A stretch of 64,000 nt of DNA from Isochrysis galbana. Lineage: Eukaryota > Haptophyta > Isochrysidales > Isochrysidaceae. Position numbers and translations under genes: made by a program. Where the stretch lies: NCBI GenBank assembly GCA_018136815.1, contig CM030933.1:7838284-7902283 (forward strand), read 5' to 3'. The notes under the pieces are model-generated. The model saw only the letters and a list, made by a program, of their open reading frames with translations, ran no database searches and was not told the DNA's origin. Below, in pieces: positions 44,782 through 54,714 of the stretch (positions are counted from its first letter, which is position 1; each line of letters opens with the position of its first letter).

Positions 44782-45472
44782 CTAGCCAAGCAACTTGCCG
44801 ATCGCGTAGCCGGCCGCAGCGCCGACTATGGCGCCACAACGGGCGCGCGTGCAGGCGCCGCACGAGTCGCCTGTTACCTCGCCATTGGCGCTGATGGGAC
44901 TCATTGAGCAGACGGCATTCTTGTCGGAGTATATGTTGGCGAATGCAGAACAGAGCACCTTGGAGCCTATTGAGCCACACGGTTTCGAGTCGATAACGAC
45001 GACGAGCTTGTTGCCGCCCGTCGAGAACTCAAGCACGGTGCCCTTGGGCGCGCCTTTTGGCAGGCCCTTGGTAAGACATTTCTCGAATTCCTCGATGAGT
45101 GCACCGTCTTTGCAGCGCGGCTTGAGCGCGTCGCCCAGCGCACTCACCATCTTCTTGGCGCTCACACCGTACGACATCTTAAGCATGTAGGTGCCCGAGT
45201 CGTATTCACCCACAGCGTACACCTTAATCGGACCCTTGTAACGCACGCCCAGCTGTAAGGTGTAGGGAAGAGGGGGGGTGAGGGGTGAGAGGGGACGTTC
45301 ACGGTGTACGGTGAGTGCAAGAACAGAGGCGGACTGGTGTCGAGGGTGCTGCGTGACGTGCCTTGGCGAGAGACTCTCCCTTGTGCTTCTCCGGGAAGCT
45401 GATCCCGGTGCGTGGCTCGACCGTCGCCTCGGCGAGCGCAAGGAGCGCCGAGAGCAGCAGCGAGACCCGCAT
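44782..45472 (-). CDS. Secreted chalcone-isomerase-like protein
   Basis: Two exons, 45362-45472 and 44782-45252, give 193 residues. Exon 1 encodes a signal peptide (MRVSLLLSALLALAEA) and VEPRTGISFPEKHKG. Exon 2 begins LGVRYKGPIKVYAVGEY, the classical chalcone-isomerase-fold entry (family pattern TGxxFP...LLGxGxRxKxxxVKVYAVGxY). It continues with FEKCLTKGLPKGAPKGT and AFANIYSDKNAVC. The C-terminus carries Cys pairs (CGACTRARCGAIVG) and a Gly-rich hydrophobic end. Family members bind fatty acids or flavonoid precursors. With no plant flavonoid pathway in sight, a lipid-binding, secreted or plastid-directed role is more likely. The reading frame only closes if the intron starts with GC (AAG|GCACGT) and ends TTACAG, so it appears to be a GC-AG intron. 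Confidence 0.78.
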
Positions 45473-45966
45473 CGATGAGATGGAGATGTGAGCAGGTGGC
45501 GGTGATTTCGTGACTTCTCGTGGGCCAAAAATATGTCGTATCCGCGATCGACCTTTTTGTTTTTATGCCCCCTCCATGACCAGCGGGCTCTAGTTTTTAG
45601 TTTGCGCTAGTGAATCACCAGCGGGCTTTAGTTTGCGCTAATGAACGGCGACGGAGCAACGAGGGAGCTTTTAGAGGAGAGGATTTTTGTCAACAAGGAA
45701 AAGAAGTGGTGGGTGGATGTGGGGGAAAAAGTGACTCGGAGTCTCGGAGTGTAACTGTGACATATTATGGGGGTGGAGGTGGAGAGTGAGTGACTCTGAG
45801 TCAGTGAGTCAGAGGCAAGCCAATTACATGACTATTAATAGGTATTAATAGGTGATTAATAGGGGGTTTTGAGATGGCCGATTAATAGGAATAGGCGATT
45901 AATCGGTGGTTTTTCAGCCACCCTATGAATCGGTTGGCTATTAATAGGTAATAGTAATAGGTACTT
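45473..45966. other. Intergenic, AT-rich 'attaatagg' repeats
   Basis: 45835-45965 is a run of imperfect 'attaataggtgattaatagg' words in both orientations, similar to the interior of the MITE at 19536-19953. It ends where the LTR-like sequence begins. No gene was recognised. Confidence 0.45.
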
Positions 45967-46292
45967 ATCGCCCTGGCACCATCATGGTGACCAGGGCGGC
46001 CGAAAGGAGAGAGAGCGACGCCATCGCTCGCGCTCTCTCCAGAACAGAACCGGATAAAATTCCTCTTATAATTCTCCCACACCACTATCACACGCACATT
46101 CACAGTAACACGTAGATAACTAACGTAACGGGATACGCGAAGAAAGGGGGTTGAGCATGGGAGAAAGAGAGGAAAGAAAAGGAAGGAAGAGAGGAGGCCC
46201 GTCGCCTCCCCTCACGTGAAGAGAGAGGTGAGAGGAGATCTCGCAGGACTTAGAAAGTAAACGTAGGAGAGGACGGAGGGGCATCCGTAACA
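45967..46292 (-). mobile_element. 3' LTR of the gag-only element
   Basis: On the minus strand the gag stop is followed by a purine run (GGAGGGGG, plus-strand 46293-46300) and then TGTTACGGATGC, the expected order of polypurine tract and LTR start. The far end is placed at 45967, where homology with a second copy begins. 95 bases (45967-46061) match 51827-51921 almost perfectly. The assignment rests on position and signals, as no intact 5' LTR was aligned. Confidence 0.55.
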
Positions 46293-46335
46293 CCCCCTCC
46301 TAAACGGAGCAAGGGGTGCGACGTTTACATTTACG

Positions 46336-48066
46336 TCATTCAGGAAGTGGCTGTTGACGAGAAAGAATCAAGAATACCCCGGCCATACAGGTGTTGATGT
46401 GATCATACTGGGTATTGAGATCCTTGAGGTTGATGTCGGCTTTAGGGTCAATGAGGCTCCGCTGTGCTGCGGCTAAGTATGCGGTATAGTCTCCCGCACC
46501 TGCGTTTTTTCGGCCGCGGTAAAGTCCCCGTAGATGTTCGAGGGCGCCGACCCCGTCGTTGACGAAGGAGTTGCGGACACTAATGCGCAGGTTTGAAGGT
46601 AGGCATTGGAGGATTAGGCCGTACAACTGGGTGTTCAAGGTGGTCCATTCCTCTAGGGCTTGTAGGGCTTTCTTTCTTTTACGTTGGGCAGCCTCAGCCG
46701 CCTCGGCGTTGGTGGTCTCATCGCTCGCCGGGAGAGGGTCTGGAACAGTGGGTTTCTCAGTGGGAGATTGTTCGCATATCATGCTGACTGCTTTTGTCAG
46801 CTTGAACGCGACGTAGCCTCCAAAGCAGATATCCCAATCGAGGAAATCTGCTCCTTCGCCTGAGAAGATTGGCAGGGTAGATCCCTCTCCACACTGAACG
46901 GTAGGGAGGAAAACGATTAGGAATTAATTTCTTAATAGTCTCACCGCACACGCGACCGTGCAGCCTCTACTTTCTACTCACGTAGGAAACTTTCTACACC
47001 CCCAATCCGCCGGCCCTTTCCCCCCCGCCATCAGGCGACTCCCCCCGTGCACTACTAGGGGGATAGGGGAAAAGGGCTTAGATATGGTCGGTGGCCCGCG
47101 CCCCCCCCCGGCGATCCGTTCCCCCCTTCCTCCTACGCCTACCGGGCTGGCGGCGGCCTCGGTCCCGACTTATCCTGTAAACAGGTGCGGGACTTACATA
47201 TTTTCCGGTGAGCGGAGCTCTCGCTCCGCCCACCCCCTTCTCCGCGCTCTCTCTCCCCTCTCCTGCAGGCACGCGCGATGGCGCGCCTGCGACAGGCCTG
47301 CAGCTGCCCCTGGCGACCCCTGGAGGCCTCTGGAGGCCAGCTCAGGGGGCAGAGGAGGCTGGGGCTGGGCCCTGGCCTCCCCTGCCTCTCCCTCGCTGGC
47401 GCTCCTGTGCCTCAGGGGTCCCCAATCTGCACCTGTCTGCCTGTCGAACAGGGGGGAGGGGGGGTTGGAGCGATGGGCTGGCCACGACAGGCCAGGACGC
47501 GCGAGGCAGGCAAGCCTGCCAGTGAGAGAGTGGGTCAGCAGGGCATTCTGCTCCTGGCAAGCCATCAGGCGTGCCAGGAGCATGGGTGGTTCCTCCCCCA
47601 TGGCAGGGGAGGAGTGGAGAGAGGGGGGGGCTCATGCCCCCCCATGGGGCAACCAAGTATAAACTTAGTTGAGGAAAACGATTAGGAAGAGGAGGACAAG
47701 ATGGATGTCGATTTTGAGTTTATTCAGCTTGCTTTGTCGGTCGCTGCCAGTGGCCCGCGTGCGAGCACGTATTTGAGTGGTGGATACCCCGGATGTTGTG
47801 GTGGTCTCGGTTGATGTTTGGGTCGGGCGTGACTGTGGGCAAGTACTCCAAAGTGAGACGGGAGGTCGTTGCCGACGTTGCCACGCGGCTTTCGGATCCG
47901 ATCGCTTTTTCCTGGGAGGCAGGAGAAACGGTGCGTCGTCGTCGTATACATCGTAGCCTTTGACGTCAACCGTCGTCGAGTTACCTGCACGTGGCGCACA
48001 CCCACAGACAGCCAGAGGCATGCTATCGGTGTTAGTTAGCCAGCGCATCGCTATCCGGTGTCGCAT
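46336..48066 (-). pseudogene. Copia-type gag of a gag-only LTR element, split by an insertion
   Basis: Excluding the 746-bp insert at 46924-47670, the two halves read in one frame across the duplicated target site. The upstream half (47671-48066) is basic and Thr-rich (LPPRKKRSDPKAAW), ending LVLLFLIVF. The downstream half starts LPIFSGEGADFLDWD, the typical opening of copia gag, and runs through EEWTTLNTQLYGLILQCLP and LRGLYRGRKNAG to a stop at 46336. The stop is followed within about 40 bases by a polypurine tract and LTR, with no protease, integrase or reverse transcriptase. The element is therefore non-autonomous (or an internal deletion product) and depended on enzymes from another copia. 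The insertion has since disrupted gag. Confidence 0.75.
46924..47670. mobile_element. Hairpin-ended element inserted in gag, 18-bp target duplication (copy d)
   Basis: The insert is flanked by perfect 18-bp copies of gaggaaaacgattaggaa (46906-46923 and 47671-47688). Its right end is the AT-rich stem-loop aaccaagtataaacttagtt. Its left end is 'ttaatttcttaatagtc'. The ends are not inverted repeats, and there is no TG..CA, so it is neither an LTR nor a cut-and-paste element. A long, gene-specific target duplication fits target-primed (LINE/SINE-like) integration. The rest is GC-rich and matches 20033-20917. No conserved protein is encoded, so it would be non-autonomous. Confidence 0.82.
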
Positions 48067-48651
48067 TCATCCTAGATGATGCGATTTCTAGGCTCTTATT
48101 TCCAGGTCCTTCGTCGTGCGGCCACACGGCGAAGCTCAGGTACTTCTAGGTTGGTAGGGTTCGTCCCTAGCGATCTAGAATTCGAGTTCTCGTTTCGTTC
48201 CTTCTAGCCTGTCTGTCAGGTCTAGATTCCGGGTTTCCTCCTTTCGGGTAATCTTGACCCAAAGGAGCCAGGTTGCCTGTCACTCGCTGCGCGCTTGTCT
48301 CAGGCTCTCGAGTTACCTTGTGAAGGCTTGTTTAGCTTCTTGCAAGGCTTGTTGTTTCTTGTTGGGTTCCGGTTCTTTCTTGGGACCTGCTGACTTTCGT
48401 TGTTGTCCAGGCCTGTTCTTCGTAGGTTCTGCTTGGCCTGGTTAGGGTTTCGTTGCCTCCCCGCGTTCGGCGTTTGGCGTTGGCGTTCGGAAATTTCCTC
48501 TCACATTCCCTAGGTCCGCTACCCTTGGCTTGTAGGTCCTTGCTTCTTTCTTCTCGGTCAAGGTTTTGGCGAGCGAGTCGGTTGCTCTATCCGCTCGAGA
48601 TTTGAGGTTTAATTTGCCATCTCCCCTTGGAGATCGGTGAAGGTTCGCTTC
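48067..48651. other. Unassigned DNA, probably part of an LTR element leader
   Basis: 48606-48630 contains 'ggtttaatttgccatctcccct', a word that recurs at 52127 and 52172 in the leader of the Ty3 element. 48470-48530 resembles 34926-35000. The region appears to be retroelement leader sequence into which the LINE at 48669 inserted. No gene is seen. Confidence 0.45.
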
Positions 48652-48668
48652 TTAGGTGAGGGAATCTT

Positions 48669-49412
48669 CGCGTTACAGTTTCAGACATAACACGAGCACT
48701 AGAGGAGAAAACCCTAGGCAACACGCCCCAACCGGCACGTGAGGCATGGGCACGAAAAATCGACCTAACCCAAGAAGAATGGAAACACGTGGCCAGCCTA
48801 TACACTTTGCCCCTACTGAAACACACGGACAAACACCCACACTTCAAGCACATCACCCACAGGAGACTGGGAACACGAAACCGCTTCAATATGGCGACCA
48901 CGAAGAAATGCAGACTATGCGGAAAACATCAAGAGAGCTCGATCCACCTGGCCAGATGCCCCGCCACAAAACAGATCTTTGCTACTATAGAAGCAGTAGC
49001 AGGATTCACCCCGGAACACAATAGGACGGCGATACAAAAAGTGAAGGACAAACTGTTCGTATACCCGAGCACGCCGACGCCCGATAGCCTCAGAACCCTA
49101 TACTTGATAGCATGGAGATTTATAATAACTGACTTCTATAAGGTCGAATACGACAATTACACTTTTCACCACATCCCCGTCATCGAACGCACTCTGACCA
49201 GATTCACATCCCTCGTACGCGGCCTCGAATCCTCGAACAAATCTTCGCTAGCGCGCGCCAAGCAAGCCTCCCGAGGCAGAAGGCCAAAGATCAAGGACGC
49301 ACGGGACCTTAGCGCCCCGATATTCATAGTGAACACCAAAGGTGCCCTCGCAATGAACACAAACCTGACCTTGGTGGCACAAGCTCTCGACATGGCAGAA
49401 AAACTAGCCTAA
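48669..49412 (+). pseudogene. LINE ORF2 C-terminal fragment
   Basis: This frame is open from the insertion edge to the stop. It contains EEWKHVASLYTLPLL, HFKHITHRRLGTRNRF and the CCHC-type finger CRLCGKHQESSIHLARC. LYLIAWRFIITDFYKVEYDN follows, then RAKQASRGRRPKIKDARDLS and TLVAQALDMAEKLA. It aligns along its length with the LINE part of 42240-42976, though the two are diverged (about half of the residues match by eye). They therefore represent different subfamilies. Confidence 0.85.
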
Positions 49413-49751
49413 CCGTCCAACAAACGCCGCACCCCGCGCACTCATGATCCCACGTCACAGGTCAATGCGCAACACAGGCGCAAACCCACCCTCATGCGCC
49501 ACCAACCACGAGGACCGCAAGAAAAACCGATCGTCCGATGGAGCGAGAGGAGGCCCAGAAATCGACCACCGGAGACCGGTACACGCCGCCTGCCACTGGA
49601 AACCCCGAACATGGAGCCCCTAAGTAGAGCACGAGGGGACGAGCCGCAAGGCGAGTGTAAGGGAGTATTAAGGGACGCGGGCGTGGCTGTCGGGAGAATG
49701 TCGCAAGGCCGCGAGCGCGGAGTGAACATTAAGAAGTTTTTTTTTTTTTTT
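48669..49751 (+). mobile_element. 5'-truncated LINE with 17-bp target duplication and T tail
   Basis: The target duplication ttaggtgagggaatctt is perfect at 48652-48668 and 49752-49768. Between them lies only the 3' end of a LINE: the last 247 codons of ORF2, about 325 bases of 3' UTR, and a T run (49737-49751). Truncation at the 5' end plus a long target duplication is the signature of target-primed reverse transcription. The T tail on the sense strand, in place of the common A tail, is unusual. Confidence 0.88.
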
Positions 49752-49768
49752 TTAGGTGAGGGAATCTT

Positions 49769-51826
49769 TCCCCTTGATGCAAGTTACATGCAAGCCTTGG
49801 CCCCTTTGGTGTTTCTTCCCCTTGGTTGCTACTCAGGGTTGTTCGTTAGAAGCGTCTAGAAGGTTCACGCTCAACGGCAAGATTTCCTCTGTCGCGAAGA
49901 CATCTCGTTGCGATCTGTATCCAAAGTGATCGCCGTGGTCGCGCGACATGACGCTCCCCTTCGGACTCTCCGCTACGTGGGAAGTTACAACGGAGACACG
50001 CTCCGGCCGTCGCTGCGGAGTCTCTCTCTCTCTCTCGCTCTCTCTCTCCGTCTCTCGCGACGTGTTTGAGTTATCGGTGATTTGGGGTCGCGGTTGCTTG
50101 ATAATTTGCTTGGTTTGGGTGAATGATTCCGGTGTGTTCGTGAGTCGGTGTATCCTGTTGTTCTCAGCCTCGTTGTCCGTCGTTGTTCGCTGTGTCGCTG
50201 CACTCTAGCAGCCTAGGCTCCCTCCCTGAGGGAAGAGTTCTTTGTAGGTCTAACAATCTCTTAAAACCCAACACACTAGGGCCGCTAGGAGCGCCTCGCC
50301 GCCCCACAGCCCTTCGTTCGCCGTTCGTTCCCCGTCCAGACACCCAAATGGGGTTGCCCGACCCAGTCCAGAATTTCATTCACCCGACTCCCGGTGGGGA
50401 GGAGGGCCAAAGCGCCGCGCTAGCCGCCGGTCCGCCGGTGCTGCTCGCGACGGAGTGGCTCAGAGCCCTCCGGCTCCGCTCGACTCGACATCCGGGTCCA
50501 GATACTGACAGGTTGGCCTGGGATCTTCCGAGGGCCCCATCAGCACTGTCGGACGACACGACTCGCATGTCCAAGCTGCCTGTGGGTGAGAAACAAAGGA
50601 TGTCCCGGCCGCACGCGTAGTGCATACTGGTTCAGACGTACTGGCTCTGGTGAGATCATCGGTGCTTGAGCGATTAATGTCTCCGTGCACCTCCCCCCGA
50701 GTTGGGAGATCTCCCAACTCACAACCACCGTCCTTGCCAGTGCGGGACCCCGGCATTGGGGCTTGGTCACCAGCGGCCGTCCTCGCACGAGGTCCTTGAG
50801 GCTGCCAATGGGCAGTTGGTGCCGGGGATGTATAGGTCCGCCAGGTCATGCCTAGGACCCCTTGAGGGGGCCACAGGAAAGACAGTGGCGAGGATGCCCG
50901 GGGGGATGTAGCCCGCCTTCCCGCGCGCACGCGCCCCCCGGTTACCGGTCGACCCGGCCAGCAGAGCCAACGTGGGCGCAGGATAGACGAGAAATGTGAC
51001 CATGCTCGGCACCATGGTGCTCGAGAGCGAGGATGATGATGATTTATGAGCATTCCTTCCTGGCATTGCTTCAGTAATCCCCACAATTTTCTTCCCATAA
51101 GGAGAAGAAGAGAGAAGATGTTGTGAAATGTGGCCGAGTCCATGGATCGAGATACGCGGCGGCAAATCAGGCGACGGCGACTACGAATTGGAAGGTCAGA
51201 TTTTCCACAACGGAGAAGGTGCATTGCCCAAGCCACCTTAATCTCCTCCCACAATCCCCCTCTTTTGGGGGTTGGGAAGAAGCCCTCATCAACCCATGAG
51301 GAGTGGGGAGGTATGATGGAAAGCGAGTGGGACGAGTCGGATCGCATAGAGAGTCGCCCAGATGGTCGGATCGAGCGCGAAAAACAGTCGCGAGCTGCGA
51401 GCAAAAGGGCGGTGGGGTCAGACCCAAATGGGAGTGGCCCAATGGGGTCATGTGAGCCACTATGAGTGGCCTCACATGGCCCCCCCACACCCCACTTCAT
51501 CCGGTCGAACATACGATCTGGTGAGAAGGGGGGGGTTCCGGCCGCAGCGGCTCAACGAGCACGCGCGAGCGAGGAGAATTGGCAGCGAGGCCGGTGAAGG
51601 GGGCAGACCCAAGTGGGAGTGACCCAATGGGGCCATGGGGGGGGCCATGGGCCCCTCCAAACAGGCCCCCCACTCCTTGTTCCATCGCTGCAGCCATACG
51701 GCTGAGCGAGGAGGGGAGGGTTTTCGGCTGCAGCGGCTCAACGAGCGCGCGCAGACACGACAGGCGGGCGCGATCCACTGGGATGGGCCTGGAGGGGGCC
51801 ATCCCATCCCGTGCAGCAGCTCCATA
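49769..51826. other. Unassigned region with simple and tandem repeats
   Basis: A (TC)n run lies at 50021-50054. 51390-51760 contains two diverged copies of a roughly 200-bp unit ('ggggcagacccaagtgggag', 'gcagcggctcaacgagc'). A 350-codon minus-strand frame at 50460-51512 has no recognisable motif. This stretch may be LTR or leader sequence of the Ty3 element, or remains of other insertions. Confidence 0.4.
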
Positions 51827-51921
51827 TCGCCCTGGCACCATCATGGTGACCAGGGCGGCCGAAAGGAGAGAGAGCGACGCCATCGCTCGCGCTCTCTCCA
51901 GAACAGAACCGGATAAAATTG
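51827..51921. repeat. 95-bp segment shared with the LTR at 45967-46061
   Basis: This is virtually identical to 45967-46061 from 'atcgccctggcaccatcatg' to 'ggataaaatt' and in the same orientation. Beyond it, homology continues in broken form ('ttataattctc' blocks). It may be part of a solo LTR of the gag-only element located in the Ty3 leader. Confidence 0.75.
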
Positions 51922-52600
51922 TCGCATTCGCGAATCGACACTCGTTAGGCTTCGCTCTTCTCTTCGTCGTTCGGCATTTATCGTTATAATTCTCTGCTTT
52001 CTCTCGTTCTCGGTCAAAAGCTTCGCTTGGATGCATGGGATCGTGGGTTGTGGAGCGCCCTCTCTCTTCCTCTCGAAAGAGAAGGGAAGTTTCCCCACCT
52101 TTCTTCCTCCCAGGCGCCTCGCAGATAGGTTTAATTTGCTATCTCCCCTGCGGATTCTTTATCTGCTTCTGGGGGCAATCAGGTTTAATTTGCGACCTCT
52201 TCGCATCTCCCCCTTAGGCACATCGCACTCCTTTCGTCTTATTTGGTAGGTCTCTTGGAATCCTGCGTAGCAAGATTGCCCCTCGATTCCGTTATGGTGC
52301 GATTCCCGTTCCAGACAAGATCGCCGACAGATCGCCCTTTGATCGTCGTCCGTCGTTGTCTGATCGGAGTGTTTGGGTTTGATTTCAGTCGAGTTATGTG
52401 AGAAAGTCGTGGGGCGAGAGTCGGGGTGTTTTCCTGGGTGTCTCTGTCCGTCGTCCTGTCGTCAGTCGTCATCCGTCGTCGCTCTCGCTCTCGTCGCTCT
52501 CGCTCTCGTAACACTCGTACCCAACAAACTCGCCTCGCCTCGCCAGCCCCTGCCTTCACAGCCCTCCTCTCACTCGCCCTCGCCTCTCGCCGCTCGTTCC
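51922..52600 (+). mobile_element. Leader region upstream of Ty3 gag
   Basis: This non-coding region has two copies of 'aggtttaatttgc-atctcccc' type words (near 52127 and 52172) and ends in CT/CG-rich sequence before the gag ATG at 52601. I could not identify the 5' LTR borders or a primer-binding site with confidence. Confidence 0.35.
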
Positions 52601-53896
52601 ATGTCGTTCTCGCCGCCGTCCTCGCCCTCGCTCAAGCCCGCCTGCCCGCCTTCCTCTGCTGACGGGCTTCAGCCCGTCAGCACCTCCGAAGTGGTCTCCC
52701 TCGCCGCGCCTGCCGCCGGCTTCGCCCCTTCCTCATTGCCCTCAGGCCTTGTGGGCCACTCCAATTCGTCAGGTGTAGAATCCTTCCCGGTGCGTCCCGC
52801 GCTGGACGTCTCAATGGGGGTCACCCCCACCTCTGCAGAGTCGGGCATCATGCCTGCCCTGCCCCCTTTCCTCTCTCCGGACGGTCATCCACCACCACCT
52901 TCACAGGGGGAGGTGATGCCCTCCCTCGCCTCGCCTCCTGATCTCACTGCGGCCCCGCCGCCATCATCTCCGCCTTCGCCGCCGGAGCCCATGGAGGGCA
53001 GGTCCAAGCCCGAGTCTTTCCAGGGTGAAGATCATCCTCTGGAAGGATTCCTCCCCTCTTCTAGCGCATGCCTCGAGGCTCCACCACCCTTACCATCGGA
53101 CTCGGAGGCCGCCTACGAGCCCTATCACGCCTCCCTCGAACGCCTCTCGGTCGCCTCGGTCGCCCCAAGTCAGCCGTCTCGTCGTGAAGAGGCCCCGGGC
53201 CTGCTGCCCGACTCCCTTCTTCATCTCTCTCCTTCTCCACCGTCTGCTACGGTCCCGCCGCCAACTTCTTCGGCTTCACCGGGGCTCAACCCCGTCGAGC
53301 TGCGCTACATCGAGCTCATGCAGGCTATGGCCGCACAATTCTCACAGCAGCTCGCCGCGGTCACCAGCGCGATCGAACGGGGCCGACTCCCTCCTGCTCC
53401 AGTCCAGGAAGCCAGCCCGCCTCCACCTCCATCCGATGATGGCGGCGAAGTTGTTTTGCCTCCGCCACCGCCGCTCCCTCGTTCCTCATCGAAATCTAAA
53501 AAGCCTCATAAAAACAAGAAGAAGACCCGCCGCCGCCGCCGCTATAGCTCCCCATCTTCATCGTCCTCCCAGTCCTCATCTCCGGTCTCCAGCCCGCGTT
53601 CGTCCAACTACTCGTCGACCAGCGATTCGGATTCCGACGGATCATCCGAATCTACGGACTCGCGCCGCAAGCCTTGCCGCGCCAAGGGTAGCCACTATGC
53701 TACCTCAGGCAAAGGTTATCATACTAAGGAGGGACGGCCGTCTATGATGGTCCCCGAAGGTTTACATTCTAACTCTCGCCGATCTCTCCGCCCCCACGCT
53801 TCTAAGTCCAAGTCAGGCCAGCACAGTAACCGGGAGAGTCGACGTCACGCTAAGCGCCACGCCGCTCCTCCCGCGGACCCAGCCCCCCTCTTCTAG
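52601..53896 (+). pseudogene. Ty3/gypsy gag, N-terminal part, truncated by tandem duplication
   Basis: ATG at 52601 (MSFSPPSSPSLKP). This part is a Pro/Ser-rich disordered leader, a helix MQAMAAQFSQQLAAVTSAIE, then Pro-rich, Lys-rich and Ser/Asp-rich blocks (KPHKNKKKTRRRRRY; SDSDSDGSSESTDSRR). The frame stops at 53896 because an 832-bp tandem duplication (not a multiple of three) shifts it. The same residues are repeated in another frame from 53883 on. Before the duplication, gag would have run from 52601 to 56357. Confidence 0.75.
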
Positions 53897-54714
53897 CGCA
53901 TGCCTCGAGGCTCCACCACCCTTACCATCGGACTCGGAGGCCGCCTACGAGCCCTATCACGCCTCCCTCGAACGCCTCTCGGTCGCCTCGGTCGCCCCAA
54001 GTCAGCCGTCTCGTCGTGAAGAGGCCCCGGGCCTGCTGCCCGACTCCCTTCTTCATCTCTCTCCTTCTCCACCGTCTGCTACGGTCCCGCCGCCAACTTC
54101 TTCGGCTTCACCGGGGCTCAACCCCGTCGAGCTGCGCTACATCGAGCTCATGCAGGCTATGGCCGCACAATTCTCACAGCAGCTCGCCGCGGTCACCAGC
54201 GCGATCGAACGGGGCCGACTCCCTCCTGCTCCAGTCCAGGAAGCCAGCCCGCCTCCACCTCCATCCGATGATGGCGGCGAAGTTGTTTTGCCTCCGCCAC
54301 CGCCGCTCCCTCGTTCCTCATCGAAATCTAAAAAGCCTCATAAAAACAAGAAGAAGACCCGCCGCCGCCGCCGCTATAGCTCCCCATCTTCATCGTCCTC
54401 CCAGTCCTCATCTCCGGTCTCCAGCCCGCGTTCGTCCAACTACTCGTCGACCAGCGATTCGGATTCCGACGGATCATCCGAATCTACGGACTCGCGCCGC
54501 AAGCCTTGCCGCGCCAAGGGTAGCCACTATGCTACCTCAGGCAAAGGTTATCATACTAAGGAGGGACGGCCGTCTATGATGGTCCCCGAAGGTTTACATT
54601 CTAACTCTCGCCGATCTCTCCGCCCCCACGCTTCTAAGTCCAAGTCAGGCCAGCACAGTAACCGGGAGAGTCGACGTCACGCTAAGCGCCACGCCGCTCC
54701 TCCCGCGGACCCAG
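53051..54714. repeat. 832-bp perfect-looking tandem duplication inside gag
   Basis: 53051-53882 and 53883-54714 appear identical wherever compared (for example 'ctcttctagcgcatgcctcg' at 53056 and 53888, offset 832). The near-absence of differences implies a recent event or an assembly artefact. It destroys the gag frame. Confidence 0.9.

Noticed and set aside
46924-47670. Introner (intron-generating element) hypothesis for the gag insert
   Set aside because: Introners create GT/AG at their borders. The 18-bp duplication and insert ends provide no matching donor and acceptor on either strand.
46924-47670. Solo LTR hypothesis for the same insert
   Set aside because: Its ends are not TG..CA and the target duplication is 18 bp, not 4-6 bp.
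50460-51512. 350-codon minus-strand frame
   Set aside because: It has no recognisable motif, low-complexity Arg/Ser/Pro/Gly composition, and overlaps tandem repeats. It may be a chance open frame in retroelement DNA.
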